64,000 bases of DNA from Hymenoscyphus infarciens (GCA_001414345.1 LLCB01000020.1:1-64000); one strand, 5' to 3'; shown: positions 12,991 to 25,929, counted from the stretch's first letter. A program made the numbers and translations. The notes: generated from the sequence alone by a model not told the origin.

Positions 12991-15900
12991 TAGTAGTAGT
13001 AGTAGGAAAAAAGGAGGCTTATAAAGAGCCTCTATTCCTCTCTCTAGAGTACTAGTAACTAACAAAGATAGTATAATAAACTAAGAAGAGTAGAGTATAA
13101 GGGGATAGAAGAGAGTATTAAACTATATAGACGTGATAGAGAAAGGCCTAATCTAAATAATACTCGACTTAGTAATAGAGAAGAGAGGTATTAAAGTAAT
13201 TATTAAAGTAGTAGGAAAAGTGCTTAAGTATAGGAGAACTAGGAAGAGAGAAGACGATATAATCACGTGTAGAATTCTAAGAGAGGAGCTTACTATTATA
13301 GTTAAGAGAATAAGAGGAATAAAGGAGAGTAGCCTAATATAGGTAGAGAGAGCTAGAACTAGGGGACTATAGAGAGAGGTAGTAACTATATTATAAAAGG
13401 AATACGTAGTATTAGCTAAATATATAAGAGAGATTATAGTCTAAGTAATAGAGATAGACGAAGGGAAAGATAAGCTATTACTAAAGGAGATAATTAGAGC
13501 TATAAATATAGGTAGATATAGAGCAGGAGTAATAGTAGCTTAAAAGCTCTAGAGCGAGGATATTATAATAAGGTTTAAGAAAGAGAATTAGGTAGGACAT
13601 ATATAAGATAATAGCTAGATAAAGAAGGTATTTAGATAAGGAATAGTAGTAGTAGTAAGAACGCTAGTAGTACTTATAAAAAGAGCCTTAGTAAACATAC
13701 TTAAGAACGAGATAGAGAGTATACTATAAAGCATTTCTTAAGCCTCTAGTATAAGAATACTAAAGATTATATAATAAGGAAATAGATATAGAGAGTGTTA
13801 AGGATAGAAGAGACTAGCTTAAAGGAACTATATCCTCGAAGTAATAATAATAGAGGAAGCGAGGAGGCTATATATAAAGAGAATACTATAAGAGGTATAA
13901 CACTTCTTATATAAAAGATATACCTTAGAGGTAGTAGTATAGAGGTACTATAAGTGCTAAAAGTAGAGGTATATAGCACGCTTCTATAAATAAGATAAGA
14001 GGTACGCCTAGTATATATATAAGAGATATAAAGGGGGTGAAGAAGAGTACTCTAATAAGAAGGACTTAAAAGAATACCTAGTAAAGTATAGGAATTATAG
14101 AAGAGGATATCTAGTATTTATAAAGGAGTACTATATAAGAGAGTAATACTATAGATAGATAAGAGAATAATATCTTAATAGAATAACTACGTTTATAAAC
14201 CTATAAAGACCTTTAAAGGAGGGTAAGGCAAGAACACCTTATCTGTTTACCTTCGGCTAAAAAGAGGGCTTATAAAGCTTAAGGAAGAGGTAGAGATAGG
14301 GATCTATATTAGAGAGGCTAATAGATATAAACAAAGTAGGACATATAAATAGTAGTAACCTAACCTAGTTTCTAGAGAGGCTAAGGAGCTCTCTTAATAT
14401 AATAAGGGATCTAAATAGAGAAGAAATAAAAGTAACCTAAACCTTACTTATAGGACTACTATAAGTATAATAGTACTATACTAGAATATAAGGAAGATAC
14501 TAGAAACTCTTAATATAGCTCTAAATTATAAGAAGGAATACGATATATTAGCAATCTAAGAACTAGCGTAGAATAGCGTAAGAGACTCTCTTAGCTACTC
14601 TTTAAGCTTAAGATATAATATAATCTAGTTAGATAAGATAGTAGTACTCTTTATATATAAAAGATACTTAAAAGCGAGCTAGACATATACTATAGATAAG
14701 AACTAGGCAAGTATAATAATAAGAGAGAGAGTAGATAAGATAATAGTCTACTTAGTCTATAACTTATAGATAGAGTAGATACTAATTAAGGACATACTCT
14801 AGTAAGCGAGACTAAGAAGAGTACTTATAATAGGTGACCTAAATACTTACTACCCCTTATAAGATATATATAAGAGATATAATAGGAACGTAGACCTCGT
14901 CTTTAAACTTACTACGCTATAAGTACTAGAGAGAGATATACCTTATAGTAAAGCTATATAAAGAAGAGAGGGCTCTTATAACTCTATAATTAACCTTACC
15001 TTCTTTACTAAGAATGTAGTAACCTAGTAAAGGTCTTTAGACCTACTAGGATTAGACTATATAGCTTAACTTCTTATAATAAAAGTAAGAGAAGAGGGAA
15101 AGGTACTATAAGTACTTAGATTTAGCTAGAGACTAATAGATAAGATCCTAGTTAAAGTAGAAGCCTTTTACTTAGAAACATCTATAATCTAAAATATATA
15201 AGAACTTAAGAAGGTAGTATAGAGACTTATAGAAGACCTTTAAAAGATAATAAAGGCCTTAACGCTACTTTAAAAGCTAGATAGAAGGAGAGTATAGCTC
15301 TAGTAGAATATAGAGGTTAAAGAAGTATTAGAGAAGGTAAGGAGATATAAAAGGACTTAAAAGGAGTATTAAATAAAGAGCTCGAGGTAGTAGCTTAATA
15401 ATACTCTTTAAGAACTCTAAATAGTTAGTAGAAAAGTAAAGATAAAGAGCTAGAGAGAGGTACTAGTAAAGGTAGCAAAGGACAAAAGGAAACTCTAGAT
15501 ACTTAAGAAGTAAGTATATCTTAAAAGATATATAAGACTAAAAGCACTAGTACTACTAACACTTATTAGAATAAAAGGTAAGACCTACTAAGAGAAGGCC
15601 TATATTCTTATAGAAAAGTTCTTTCTAGAGTTAATAGCTAACTATTTAAGCGTTCCTAATAGAGACTAGAATACTAAGAGCTTTTCTAAGAAGTACTTAG
15701 TAAGCTAACATATAACTAAGAAGTGTATTAAAACAGCTATAAGATTAGTACTATAGAAAGCGCTAGGATTTGATATACTAGTAAATAGCTTCCTAAAAGC
15801 TTATAATAAACTACTTTATAAAGTACTTACTATAATAGTAGAAGCAAGCTTCTATCTATAACACTTCTTATCCTACTTCTACTATATAAAGGTAGTAGTA

Positions 15901-18057
15901 CTAAGAAAACTAAGTAAAATAACTAAGAAGTAGAGTAAGATAGAGGCCTACTAGCTAATAACACTACTCTTAACTATAGGTAAGATTCTTAAAAAAGTAA
16001 TAGTATAAAGGCTTATATAGCTTACGAAGGAAATAGTAATACTACTAGGGCTATAGATAAGTAACTAAAAGTACTAAAATATAAAGCTAGTAATTAGAAT
16101 AGTAATAGAGAGTATATATATAGTATAAGAAAACAAGAGCTACGCGTCCCTAGTCTAACTAGATATAGTAGGAGCTTTTAACTAAGTAGACTATATATAG
16201 CTACTTTATATATTAAGAGAGAAGGAGGTTCTATAATAGGTAGTAATATAGATAAGAAGCTTCTTTTTTAGACGAAGAGCTATACTATTCTTTAATAAAC
16301 AATTAGTAGATAAAAGAGACCTTAAAGAAAGTATTTTATAAAGATTAGTACTATTACTAATACTATTTATCTTCTTTATCTTAACATTATATAAGAACTT
16401 AGTAAGAATTAATAAGCTTATTATAATAGGCTTTATAAATAATACAAATCTATTTATAATATTAAAAAGTATAGTAGTAAATTATAAAATACTTAAGATA
16501 GTCTAAGAAGTATATAATAAGTAGGTAAATAAGCGAGAGATAGCTTTTAGCTTAGAGAAGACAGTGCTTATATACTTTATAAGAATAAGAGTACTATAGA
16601 GAGAGACAGTCTAGTTTAAGGAGATAAGGCTTATACTAGTTAAATATATAAGGTTCTTAGAAGTAGAGCTTAATAAGAAACTAAACTAGAAAGTATACTA
16701 AGAAAGAGTTTAGAAGAAGCTTATAATATAAACCTTTATACTTATAAGGCTTACTAGAAAAACGTAGAGAGTAGACTACTACTAAGTAAGGTAGATATAT
16801 ATAGTAGTAATAAGAAGCGTAATAGTATATAAGGTATTAGTATAGTACTATACTATACTAAAAGGAGGGAATACAAAGAGAATAGTAAAGAGCTTCTCTA
16901 TATAATAATTAGGATGTCTATAAGTAGTAATAAGAGCGTATAAAGCTACTCTAGTTTAAAACCTAGAAGTTAAAGTAGACTACGCGCTAATTAACCTATA
17001 TCTTAACTTATAAGTAGCTACTTTTAAGAGAAAGTTCTAAAGGTCTAAGTTAGAAGAACTAATCTAGAACACCTATAGATATATAGTAACGTAACTAAAG
17101 AGGAGAAGGAGGAGTAGACCGACAAAGGCAGAGAAGGTAATACTATGCTTATAGAAAGTAAAGTAGAAGTAGAAAGGAGAGTAGGAAGTAGAAGAAGTAG
17201 GATTTAAACATAATACTATACTTATAGAATAAAAAAACTACCTAGAGACTTAAAAGAGAAGGACTTAAGAAAGGAACCTAATATAATATATAGAAGTATT
17301 AGATAAAGTAGACCTAGATAAGTAAGAGCTATAAAAGGTTTATAAGAGGCTTACTAAGACAAAGAGCTTACTACTTATCTAAGTATAAATAAGAGTAATA
17401 AGACTAAACGCCTTCCTCTTTATAAGAAGGGTACTAAACTAGGTTATACTATAGTATATTTACATAAGCGGTAGAGAGATAGTAGGATACCTAGTCCTAT
17501 TTTACTAGGATATTCTATAAGAAAGAGACGTGCTTATAAGAGCTCTAGAGAAAAGGATCAGGGATCTACAAGAGCTAAGAGAGGTACTAGTAGATAGGAA
17601 ACTAGTATCAAGGGTAACTACTTAGCTACTTAGGCTAGAGAGACTCTAAGAGTATAGGCTAGCGTTAGAATTACTTAAAAAGAGAGAGGAGAGTAAGAAA
17701 GAGGTAAAAGAAAGGAAGGAATAAGAGAAGAAAGCCAAGGTACGTTAGAAGGTAAGACCTTAGCTCTAATAATTCTAAAAGTAAATACACCTTCTATACT
17801 ACTAATATATACCTTAGTAAGTTAAATACGTTAACCTACTATACCCCTCTACTATATTACTAAGTTAAAGAGATAAGTTTTAAATAGACAGTAGTAGGAA
17901 CTAAAGAAAAGGAGAATTATACTTATAAGGAAGCTCGAGAGGCAAAGAAGAACGAGCTAAAAGGCTATATAAACTAGAATAGAAGATATACTACTTACTC
18001 TTAGAGCTCGGCCTACGGCCTACGCAGCGTAAGAATAATAATAATAATAAATAATAG
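12991..18057 (+). mobile_element. Tad-like non-LTR retrotransposon (LINE) inserted in Copia-2
   Basis: 5067 bp, flanked by a probable target duplication (ATAATTATAG at 12,981-12,990; TAATTATATAG at 18,058-18,068) and ending in an (AAT)n tail at 18,032-18,057. ORF1 (about 13,020-14,430) ends in decayed C-x2-C-x4-H-x4-C knuckles. ORF2 has an apurinic endonuclease (GDLNTYYPLW near 14,830, matching GDFNxHHPxW) and a reverse transcriptase (WKALGFDILVNSF, DIVGAFNWVDY, and GFINNTNLF in place of GFVDDTNLL). Near 17,340-17,560 there is an RT zinc-binding tail. Many TAG/TAA stops make it non-functional. The family is judged from motif order. Confidence 0.85.
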
Positions 18058-19900
18058 TAATTATATAGATACTAGCCTACTAGAAGATAGAAGGAACTCT
18101 AATCTAAAGAGATTAGATATAAATAAGATTAGAATTAAAAACGCGTCTAACTATACGTCTAATTTTAGCGATTCTAGTGTAAATAATATTAGAACTAATA
18201 ATATTAATATTAATAAGTCTAATAAAGATATATCACCTGCGACTAGCGACTTAGAAGAACTAGACGCGAATAAAACCTAACTTAATAGTCTTAAAATAAA
18301 TAAGCCTAAATCTGATATAAACGAGCTAGCTCTAATAGCTAATATTAATAATAAGCCTACTAATTATAAAGAGGCTATATCTAATATTAATAGTACTAAA
18401 TAGCTTAATACTATAAAACTAGAAGTAGACGAACTAGAGTTATAAAACACCTAGGATCTAGTAAACTTACCTAGTAATAGAATATCTTTAAAAGGTAGAT
18501 AGGTATATAAAATTAAAACCGACCTTAATAATAATATTATAAAATATAAGGCTAGATAGGTAGTATAGGGATTTAATTAAGTTTTAGGTATTAATTACTT
18601 AGAAACATTCTCTACTATATATAGACCTAAAACATATAGGCTTATATTCCTACTAGCTATAATAAATAAATAGTATTTATATTAATATAATATTAAAAAC
18701 GCGTTTATATATACTAATATAGATAAAGATATCTACGTTATATAACTTATAGGCTTTGAAAGAGGTAATAAGGTTTATAAACTTAATAAGGCCTTATATA
18801 GACTAAAATAATCGTCTAAGCTATAGTATAAATACCTATTAGATATTTACTCTAAGCTAGGTTTTATAGTCTTACTATATAACTAAGGCATTTTTATTAA
18901 TAGAATTACTAAAGTTATTATTATATACTATATAGATGACTTAATAATAACTAGACCTAATAAGAAAGATATAGATAATATTATATCTAATATAAGTAAG
19001 GTACTAAAAATATAATATTTAGGTCTTATAAACTAGTTCTTAGGAATGGAAATAAAACATGATATTAGTAATTAAATACTTACTATAAATTAAAATAAAT
19101 ATCTAGCTAATATTAAAACTAAATTTAATAAAGATAAACTAACTCTTATATCTATACTTATAGAACTAGGCTTATACTTAGATAAAAACGAAGACTAGGC
19201 TACTAAAGAGAATATTACTACCTATTAATAAGAAGTAGGGTCTTTAATATACCTTAGTACTAAAACTAGACCTGATATTACTTTTGTAGTTAATAGATAT
19301 ACTAGATTTATGTCTAATCCTAGTATAGCTTACTTTAGAGCTTTAGAAAGGATATAGAAATATCTAAATTATAAGCCTACTCTAGAGCTATATTATAATG
19401 CTATAGATAATAGACTAGACCTAAAAGCCTTTACTGATATAGATTAGAGAGGTTATATTATAGGTCGAAAAAGTACTAGCAGCTATATCATATATATAAA
19501 TAATTATATTATTAGCTAGAATACTATCTTATAGAAAACCGTTACTATATCTAGCTATAAAGCCAAATATATAGCTTATAAAGAAGTTATTAAAGAATTA
19601 CTCTACTTAAATAACCTAGTAGACTACTTTAATAAACTTATAACTAATAATACTACTACTATACCTACTCTTTTAACTAATAGTAAATTAGCTTAGAAAC
19701 TAGCTAATAATCCCGAGTTTTATAAGAGAACAAAGCATATTAATATTACATATCACTTTATAAGAGAAGTAATAGATAGTAGTTGAATAACGCTAGTATA
19801 TATTAGTATAAAAGACGATATAGCCGACGGCTTTATAAAGGGCTTAGATAAGACTAAGTATAATATATTTATTAAGAGTCTTAATCTTAAAGATAGCTAA
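18058..19900 (+). pseudogene. Copia-2 reverse transcriptase and RNase H, second half of broken gag-pol
   Basis: After the LINE the polyprotein resumes. The linker has NYKEAI; the RT core then reads GRWVYKIK, ALYRLK, YYIDDLIIT (YIDD catalytic box intact) and WFLGMEI. RNase H reads DWRGYIIGRKSTSSY and RTKHINITYHFIRE. It ends at TAA 19,898-19,900, 72 bp before the 3' LTR. Stops occur at former Gln and Trp codons. Confidence 0.85.
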
Positions 19901-19972
19901 AATATATATAATAATATAAGATAGATATAGTACTTAACGTATATATCTACCTTATAAGGGGATATAATATAT

Positions 19973-20474
19973 ATAATAATATAAGATTAGTAAGTCGAGG
20001 ATTTAAAGTATTTAAGTCTAAGATAATAAAATTATTATAAATAATTTATAACTTAAGCTATAAGCTACCTAGGATCACGTACTCAATCTTATATAGGCCT
20101 ATTTAGTAAGCCTAATAAGTAGGTTATATAACCGCGTGTCTATAATATATTAGAGGCGCTCTAGAGTAACGCGTCGATATATAGACCTAAAACAAAGAAT
20201 CCTTTATTTTAGCTCTTTATTCTAAAAGTATAAAGAAATCGCTAGATTAGTATAAGTCTACTACCTTAGTAGGTATTACGTGCTATAGACCTAATTCTAT
20301 ACCTAGTTCCGCACGCCAAGACTGCCAAGCCTTCAGTCTATATAAGAGAGCCTTTAGTATACTGAAAAGATGAAAAATAAGGTATATATATATATATACC
20401 TACACATTTATATATACATATAATTCATATATATTCACTCTCTAACTGCTTCACCACGTGACTATTCTTATATA
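19973..20474 (+). repeat. 3' LTR of Copia-2
   Basis: About 502 bp. It follows the purine tract and is shorter than the 5' LTR by some ten bases, mostly in TA-repeat length. Confidence 0.85.
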
Positions 20475-21258
20475 TATCTATCTATCTTAATCTATAAGTC
20501 TCTATTATAAAGTATTTATTATAACTTAGTAATAGTAAAGTAGTAGACTTTAGTATATTTATCTTTATCTTATTTTTTAAAATTAACTTAAAATTCGTCT
20601 TAAAAGAGATAATCTTTATACTCTATTTTAGTATATCTTTTCTCTTATTTAGTAGTATATATTATCTTCTCTATTAATATTAACTTTAGCTTTAGTATTT
20701 TCTTTAGTACTAGTTTTAGTAATAGAACTAGTATTATAGAGATTAGAGTTAGTATTAGTATATCTAGTATATTATAGATATTATTACTTAAATTAAATAC
20801 TATAGTAGATATTATTAAAAGTCTAGTTATACTTTACTTAGTAGATGAAAAAGATATTAGATTTTAGATAAATAAGTATCTTAAAAAGTATAAATTATCT
20901 TAGAGAATAGTAGAAGATTAGTATTTATAATTAGTACTTTCTATATTAAGAAGCGTTTATAATATAATATCGAAGTTATTAAATAGTAGAAGAAACTACG
21001 ATCTATAAAGAGAAGTCTACTAGTAATATCTAGTTTACTTTTATATAAGTATATCTATAATAGATAAAGTAACTAAATATCTAATCTATCTCTCTACTAA
21101 TTAGTATTAGTATAACTTATAGTTATAAAGTAATATAAAAAGAGTTATATTATTATTTAAATATACTACGTAAAGCTAGCTATAATATCTATCTAAATAG
21201 TTCTTATATAAGAAAGTTACGTGTTTCTACGTATACTAATCTAAGTAGCTATTTACTT
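20475..21258 (-). mobile_element. Inverted 5' fragment of a Copia-3-like element (LTR and leader)
   Basis: The reverse complement from 21,258 downwards matches the LTR-like piece at 9522-9700, including the run around ACGTAGAAACACGTAAC. It points away from the partner remnant, so the two fragments are separate insertions, not one element split by Copia-2. Nothing beyond the LTR and leader is recognisable. Confidence 0.55.
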
Positions 21259-21272
21259 TTAAATATACTAAT

Positions 21273-21452
21273 ATAATAGTCTCGATTCAAGACTATAGCA
21301 GTTCTGGTTTCAGACCTGTCACGTGACTCCTCACCGCCTAGCAGAATCCCGTATATTAGCATCGTTTAGAGCTATCTTCGCTCTTTACCTTTAGTCGCGT
21401 TAATAACTACGAATAGACTACTTCTCTACTCTACTTCTATTTTATTATTATA
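21273..21452 (+). repeat. 180-bp direct repeat, copy A
   Basis: It matches 25,423-25,602 with few differences, mostly C/T. It contains TCACGTGACTCCTCACCGCC and ends in a TTATTATTATA tail. It could be an LTR pair or two copies of a short SINE-like element. The inner GGTTTCAGACC resembles a Pol III B box, which is only suggestive. Confidence 0.7.
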
Positions 21453-22192
21453 TTAAACTAAAGGTTACTCTTCTTATTTTATAAAGAATTTAAAATATAT
21501 TAGGCTCTTAATCTTAGCTCTATTCTAGCCTCTCTGCCGCTGACTCTACGACTCTTTTAAAGAGCTTTTAGACCTCTCGTTAGCGACTCTTAAATCGATA
21601 CTAAGCTTAAGACCTCTCTCTAGTGTCTACGGACCCTCTCTCTCTCTCTCTCTTCTAATAGCTAGTATCTAACTACTAAATTCTAATAATAGACTCTAAT
21701 ATTATATACTAGGTATATAACTTTAGCTCTCTTATTAAAAAGAAATATTAATACGCTCGCGTAATCGACGCTTTAATAAGATAGCTTATCTAGCTCGTTA
21801 TTAGTTAATCTAAGCCTTCTACTAATAACTATAAGAAGGAGCTCTTCTACGCTCTAACGAGAGAAGCCTTTTAAGTAGACCTTCTTACTTTTAGCTATAT
21901 TATTTTCTAATAACTCTCGAAGCCTTCTTCTTCTCTTTCTAATATTATAAAAGCTTTTAAAGCCTATACTTTAGTAATCGACAAAATCGTAGAAGTATAT
22001 ACTAGTCGTTTAGTAGATTTATAGATATATATTAGAGAGCGAATATAGAGAGTTTTAGGTAACTCGGCGTATAGCTAGTATCTTACTACTTATATGCCCT
22101 CTACTAGGGTTTTAAGCTAGTATCAACTTAGACTTAATACTAGTTTAATACTAGTTTAAGATATAAGTTATTTCTTAAAGTAGCTCTAATAC
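21453..22192. other. AT-rich degenerate sequence, no gene seen
   Basis: It contains a (CT)n run near 21,640 and CA/TG-poor sequence on both strands. I recognise no domain in any frame. Confidence 0.5.
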
Positions 22193-22440
22193 GTTTTATA
22201 AAACGATTTAAGGTAAGAAACTAATTTATAAAACGATTTAAGGTGATTTAACCTAATTTATAAAACGATTTAAGCTGATTTATAAAACGATTTAAAATAA
22301 GAAACCGATTTATAAAACGATTTAAAGTAAGAAACTGATTTATAAAACGATTTAAGAGAATTTAAGCTAATTTATAAAACGATTTAAAGTAAGAAACTGA
22401 TTTATAAAACGATTTAAAATTAGAAACTAACTTATAATCT
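22193..22440 (+). repeat. Minisatellite of TTTATAAAACGATTTAA units
   Basis: About nine copies of the 17-bp core TTTATAAAACGATTTAA, separated by short variable spacers such as GTAAGAAACTGA (period about 28 bp). CG inside the core is retained while CA and TG are almost absent. It occupies the position that the AATAGGTTCTAAA minisatellite holds beside R1 copy 1. Confidence 0.9.
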
Positions 22441-22469
22441 AGCTCTTAACTTAGTTTAAAAAATATATT

Positions 22470-22811
22470 TAAAATAAAGTACTTAGAAGAAAAAAAAAAG
22501 TCTAGAGAGAGTGTTTTTTTTTTTAAAAGTGATTTAAGAGACTTTTTATATATTAACTTTAATTAGTAATTATATATTAATAATCCTTATAATTAGAGCT
22601 ACTAGTATATAAGTTTTTAATATATTACGTAACTAAAGTAGGTTATATAGTAAGGCGTGGCTTTTATACTAGGGTCGCTCTTACTAAACATAGTACGCTA
22701 TATATAACTAGCTACGTAGTAGGCTTAGTATATATATAAGCTACCTCTACCTTTAACTTCGACTTTAATAACTTCGACGACTTTAATACTTTAACACTTT
22801 AATACTTTACT

Positions 22812-22850
<39 letters not shown>

Positions 22851-23370
22851 TAACTCTCTTTTACTATTATATTATATTCCTTACTTAGTATTAAGCTACT
22901 TATTAGTATTATAATCTAGGTTATATTTATTATATTCGCTACCCTAGTTATTTCTATATTACTAAATAATAATAATATACCTCTTATTTTTTAATAATTT
23001 AAGTATATTTTATAGTTAGACTTTTAATAGAGCAAATTAGAAGTATTAGATTTATTATCTATATTATTACTATTACTATTAGTATCGCTTTTATAGTATA
23101 TACTATTTCTACTCTTACTTTCTAAACTAACATATATATCTTATAGTTTCTAACTAACCAACTAACTAACTAACTAACTAACTAATCTAACTAATTAAAT
23201 CAAGGTATATATATAAAGATAATGTTATTTAGGTTAGTTAAATCAGTTAAATCAGTAGAATTAGTAGAATTAATAGAATTAGTAGAAGCAGAACTTAGGC
23301 ATTTAACGAACTAGGGTATACTATATAAGAGTAGTATAGCTACGTAATATACGCCTAATTACGTAATTCT
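22470..23370. repeat. R1 repeat, second copy, heavily mutated
   Basis: Colinear with 6412-7207. The palindrome TCACGTGA at 6566 appears here as TTACGTAA near 22,626, and the right-hand one as TTACGTAA near 23,350. The change is exactly C-to-T at CpA on both strands. It carries an expanded (TAA)n tract at about 22,811-22,851 and a (CTAA)n run near 23,160. Confidence 0.8.
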
Positions 23371-23764
23371 AGTCTTTTTTTATATTCGCTAGTGATTTTT
23401 TTAGTACTAATTTAAGACTACTCTAATACTAAGTTACTACTAGTTTAAGACAGGTCTAATACTAACTTAACTCACCTAACCTAGTTTATAACCTAGTTTA
23501 ACTTATTAAAACGAGTTAGGTTTTACTACTATAAATTATCTTAAGTCGGTTTTAAAGTATATTTAACCTAGTTCTTAAATCATTTTAAACTACTTTAATC
23601 TAGTTTATAAACTAGCTTAAACACGCTTCTAGAATTAGTCTAAATCACCTTAAGTCGAGGTTAAACCGGATTTAACTCCGTCTTAAAACCCTCGCTAGTT
23701 AGTAGTAAAGTACTTATATAGAGCTTTATCTTATAGCTGCCTTAGTAGAAGGAAGAGTAAGAGT
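23371..23764. other. AT-rich degenerate sequence, no gene seen
   Basis: Repeats of CTAGTTTATAA/TTAAACTAG-like words, similar to 22,110-22,190; probably the outer satellite part of R1 copy 2. No coding signal. Confidence 0.5.
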
Positions 23765-25345
23765 ATAAGCGACTAGTAGATATATGAATATATTATAGAA
23801 AAAGAGAGGTCTTACGTAACCCCTTTTCTCTATATATATATAGCAGAGTTTTTACCTCTTAAATTCAAGCCTTAGAGCGTTTTTAACCTAAAAATACGTT
23901 ATAGTTATAAGCCTAGTTTATACCTAGAGTATAATCTATAACTTCTTCTACTTATATATATAATAATATTACTACGTATTTAGAACGCTCTCTGCTATTA
24001 GCTAGTATAACTAATCTCTTAATACTTACTCTCGACAACGAGAGAGCTCTTCTAACTTTAAATATAAGACTCTCTTAATAAGCGCGAATAAGGACTCTTC
24101 TAATAAGCGTAGACGAGACTCTTCTATAAGACGCTCTTAACTTCGAATATAGCGAAAGCTCTACTACTCTACGAAGCTAGTATATAACGCTAACTATAAG
24201 CCACCACCTCTTACGAACGCTACTCGCTCTTTACTAAAGACATCGAAGCTAGAACTAAAGTAGAGTTAGAGCCGGGGTATAAAGGAGGAATTAGATAGGA
24301 TCTAGGAGTAGGACTTTACTTTTAAGAATATATAAGACTCTATAGTAGGAATAGAGAGTAATATAGTTAAGAGGTTCTTTTATAATCTAGTTTAAGTTTA
24401 TAGGCCTAGAAAGCTATTGTTTTTCTAGATCTAAGAGGTATATTATAGAAAAGAGAGTCTTATATAACCCCTTTTCTCTATATATATAGTAGAGTTTTCA
24501 TCTTTTAAATTTAAGCTTCTTAGAGCGTTTTTAACTTAAAAATACGTTATAGTTATAAGCCTAGTTTATACGTATAGTGTACTCTATAACTTCTACTTAC
24601 GTATTCAACGTATTATAACGTATTCAGAACGCTCTCCGCTGTTAGTTAGCGTAATCAACCTCTCGATACTTACTCTCGACGAGTAGAGCTCTTCTAACTT
24701 CGAATACGAGACTCTTCTAACGAGCGCGAATAAGGACTCTTCTAACAAGCGTAGACAGGACTCTTCTACGAGACGCTCTCAACTTCGAATATAGCGAAAG
24801 CTCTACTACTCGAGTAGGTACACCTTAATTCAGTAGCTCACTCTCTTAACGAGCTCGTATAAAGCTCTTCGCAGAAGGTATTTAAAACCGGAAGCCTAGC
24901 GACGCGCTAGCTTACTCTAAGAGGTACTCGAAGATATATTCGAATTCAGAAGCCTAGTACTCTATAAAGCTAGTATAAACACAACGCTAACTATAAGCTA
25001 CTACCTCTTATAAACGCCACCCGCTCTTTACTAAAGACACCGAAGCTAGAACTAAAGTAGAGTTAGAGCTAGGGTATAAGAGAGGAATTAGATAGGATCT
25101 AGGAGTGAGACTTTACTCTTAAGAATATATAAGACTCTATAGAAGGAATAGAGAGTAATATAGTTAAGAGGTTCTTTTATAATCTAGTTTAAGTTTATAA
25201 GCCTAGAAAGCTATTATTTTCCTAGACCTAAGAGGTATATTATAGAAAAGAGAGTCTTATATAACCCCTTTTCTCTATATATATAGTAGAGTTTTTACCT
25301 TCTAACTTTAAGCTTCTTAAAGCGTTTTCAACCTAAAAATACGTT
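23765..25345 (+). repeat. Tandem array of a roughly 820-bp repeat unit (R2)
   Basis: The unit starts near TATTATAGAAAAGAGAGTC and contains ACCCCTTTTCTCTATATATA, runs through GAGCTCTTCTAAC and TTCGAATATAGCGAAAGCTC, and ends GACCTAAGAGGTATATTATAG. Copy 1 is about 23,780-24,425 (internally deleted), copy 2 about 24,426-25,248 (full), and copy 3 is a stub to 25,345. There is no recognisable coding. The same unit builds the palindrome at 25,930-27,613. Confidence 0.8.
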
Positions 25346-25422
25346 ATAGAATAGATAAGTATACTAGTTTCTAGAGCTATAGAGCTCGAGGGCGAGCTCT
25401 ACTAAAGAGAGAGAAATATAAC

Positions 25423-25602
25423 AGTTCTAATTTAAGACTATAGTAGTTCTGGTTTCAGACCTGTCACGTGACTCCTCACCGCCTGGCAGAATCCTATATA
25501 TTAGCATCGTTCAGAGCTGTCTTCGCTCTTTACTTTTAGTTTTCGCGTTAATAACTACGAATAGACTACTTCTCTACTCTACTCCTGTCTTATTATTATA
25601 AC
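25423..25602 (+). repeat. 180-bp direct repeat, copy B
   Basis: Same sequence as 21,273-21,452, less mutated in places (CACCGCCTGGCAG here, CACCGCCTAGCAG there). Confidence 0.7.
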
Positions 25603-25929
25603 TAATACTATTAGTTATCTTTCTTTTATAATAATTTTTATAAATATCTAGTTCTTACTTATTATTAGAATTAATAGTATATTCTTTAATAAGAGAAATA
25701 GTTTTTAATAATATCTTAATATTAATATAATTTAATTTTTAATAAGAAAAGAGTAATATTTAGTTTTTCTATTTTATAATATATACTATTTTTTTAAGTT
25801 TCTTTTAATTAAGAATAATATTAAGATAGTATATATTATATTCTTAGTTTATCTTTATAGTTATATCTAATAGCTTATTATAAGTATATCTATTTTTATT
25901 ATTTATACTAATATTAAAGTTATTTTTAG
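25603..25929. other. AT-rich sequence, no feature recognised
   Basis: Mostly A/T with TTAAT/TATTA words. No frame shows a family motif. Confidence 0.5.

Larger units (their letters stand above)
10003..20474 (+). mobile_element. Copia-2 LTR retrotransposon, interrupted by a LINE
   Basis: Direct LTRs lie at 10,003-10,515 and 19,973-20,474. A purine-rich tract (AAGGGGAT) precedes the 3' LTR. The internal part encodes a stop-riddled Copia polyprotein in two blocks (10,545-12,990 and 18,058-19,900) separated by a nested LINE. Without the LINE the element is about 5.4 kb, normal for Copia. The two LTRs differ mainly by C/T and G/A transitions. Confidence 0.9.

Noticed and set aside
10003..21258. 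One large element bounded by the inverted LTR pieces at 9522 and 21,258
   Set aside because: They face opposite ways and belong to different parts of a Copia element; two independent remnants fit better.
23765..25345. CRISPR array or rDNA spacer
   Set aside because: The unit is about 820 bp without short repeat-spacer structure, and no rRNA sequence is attached.
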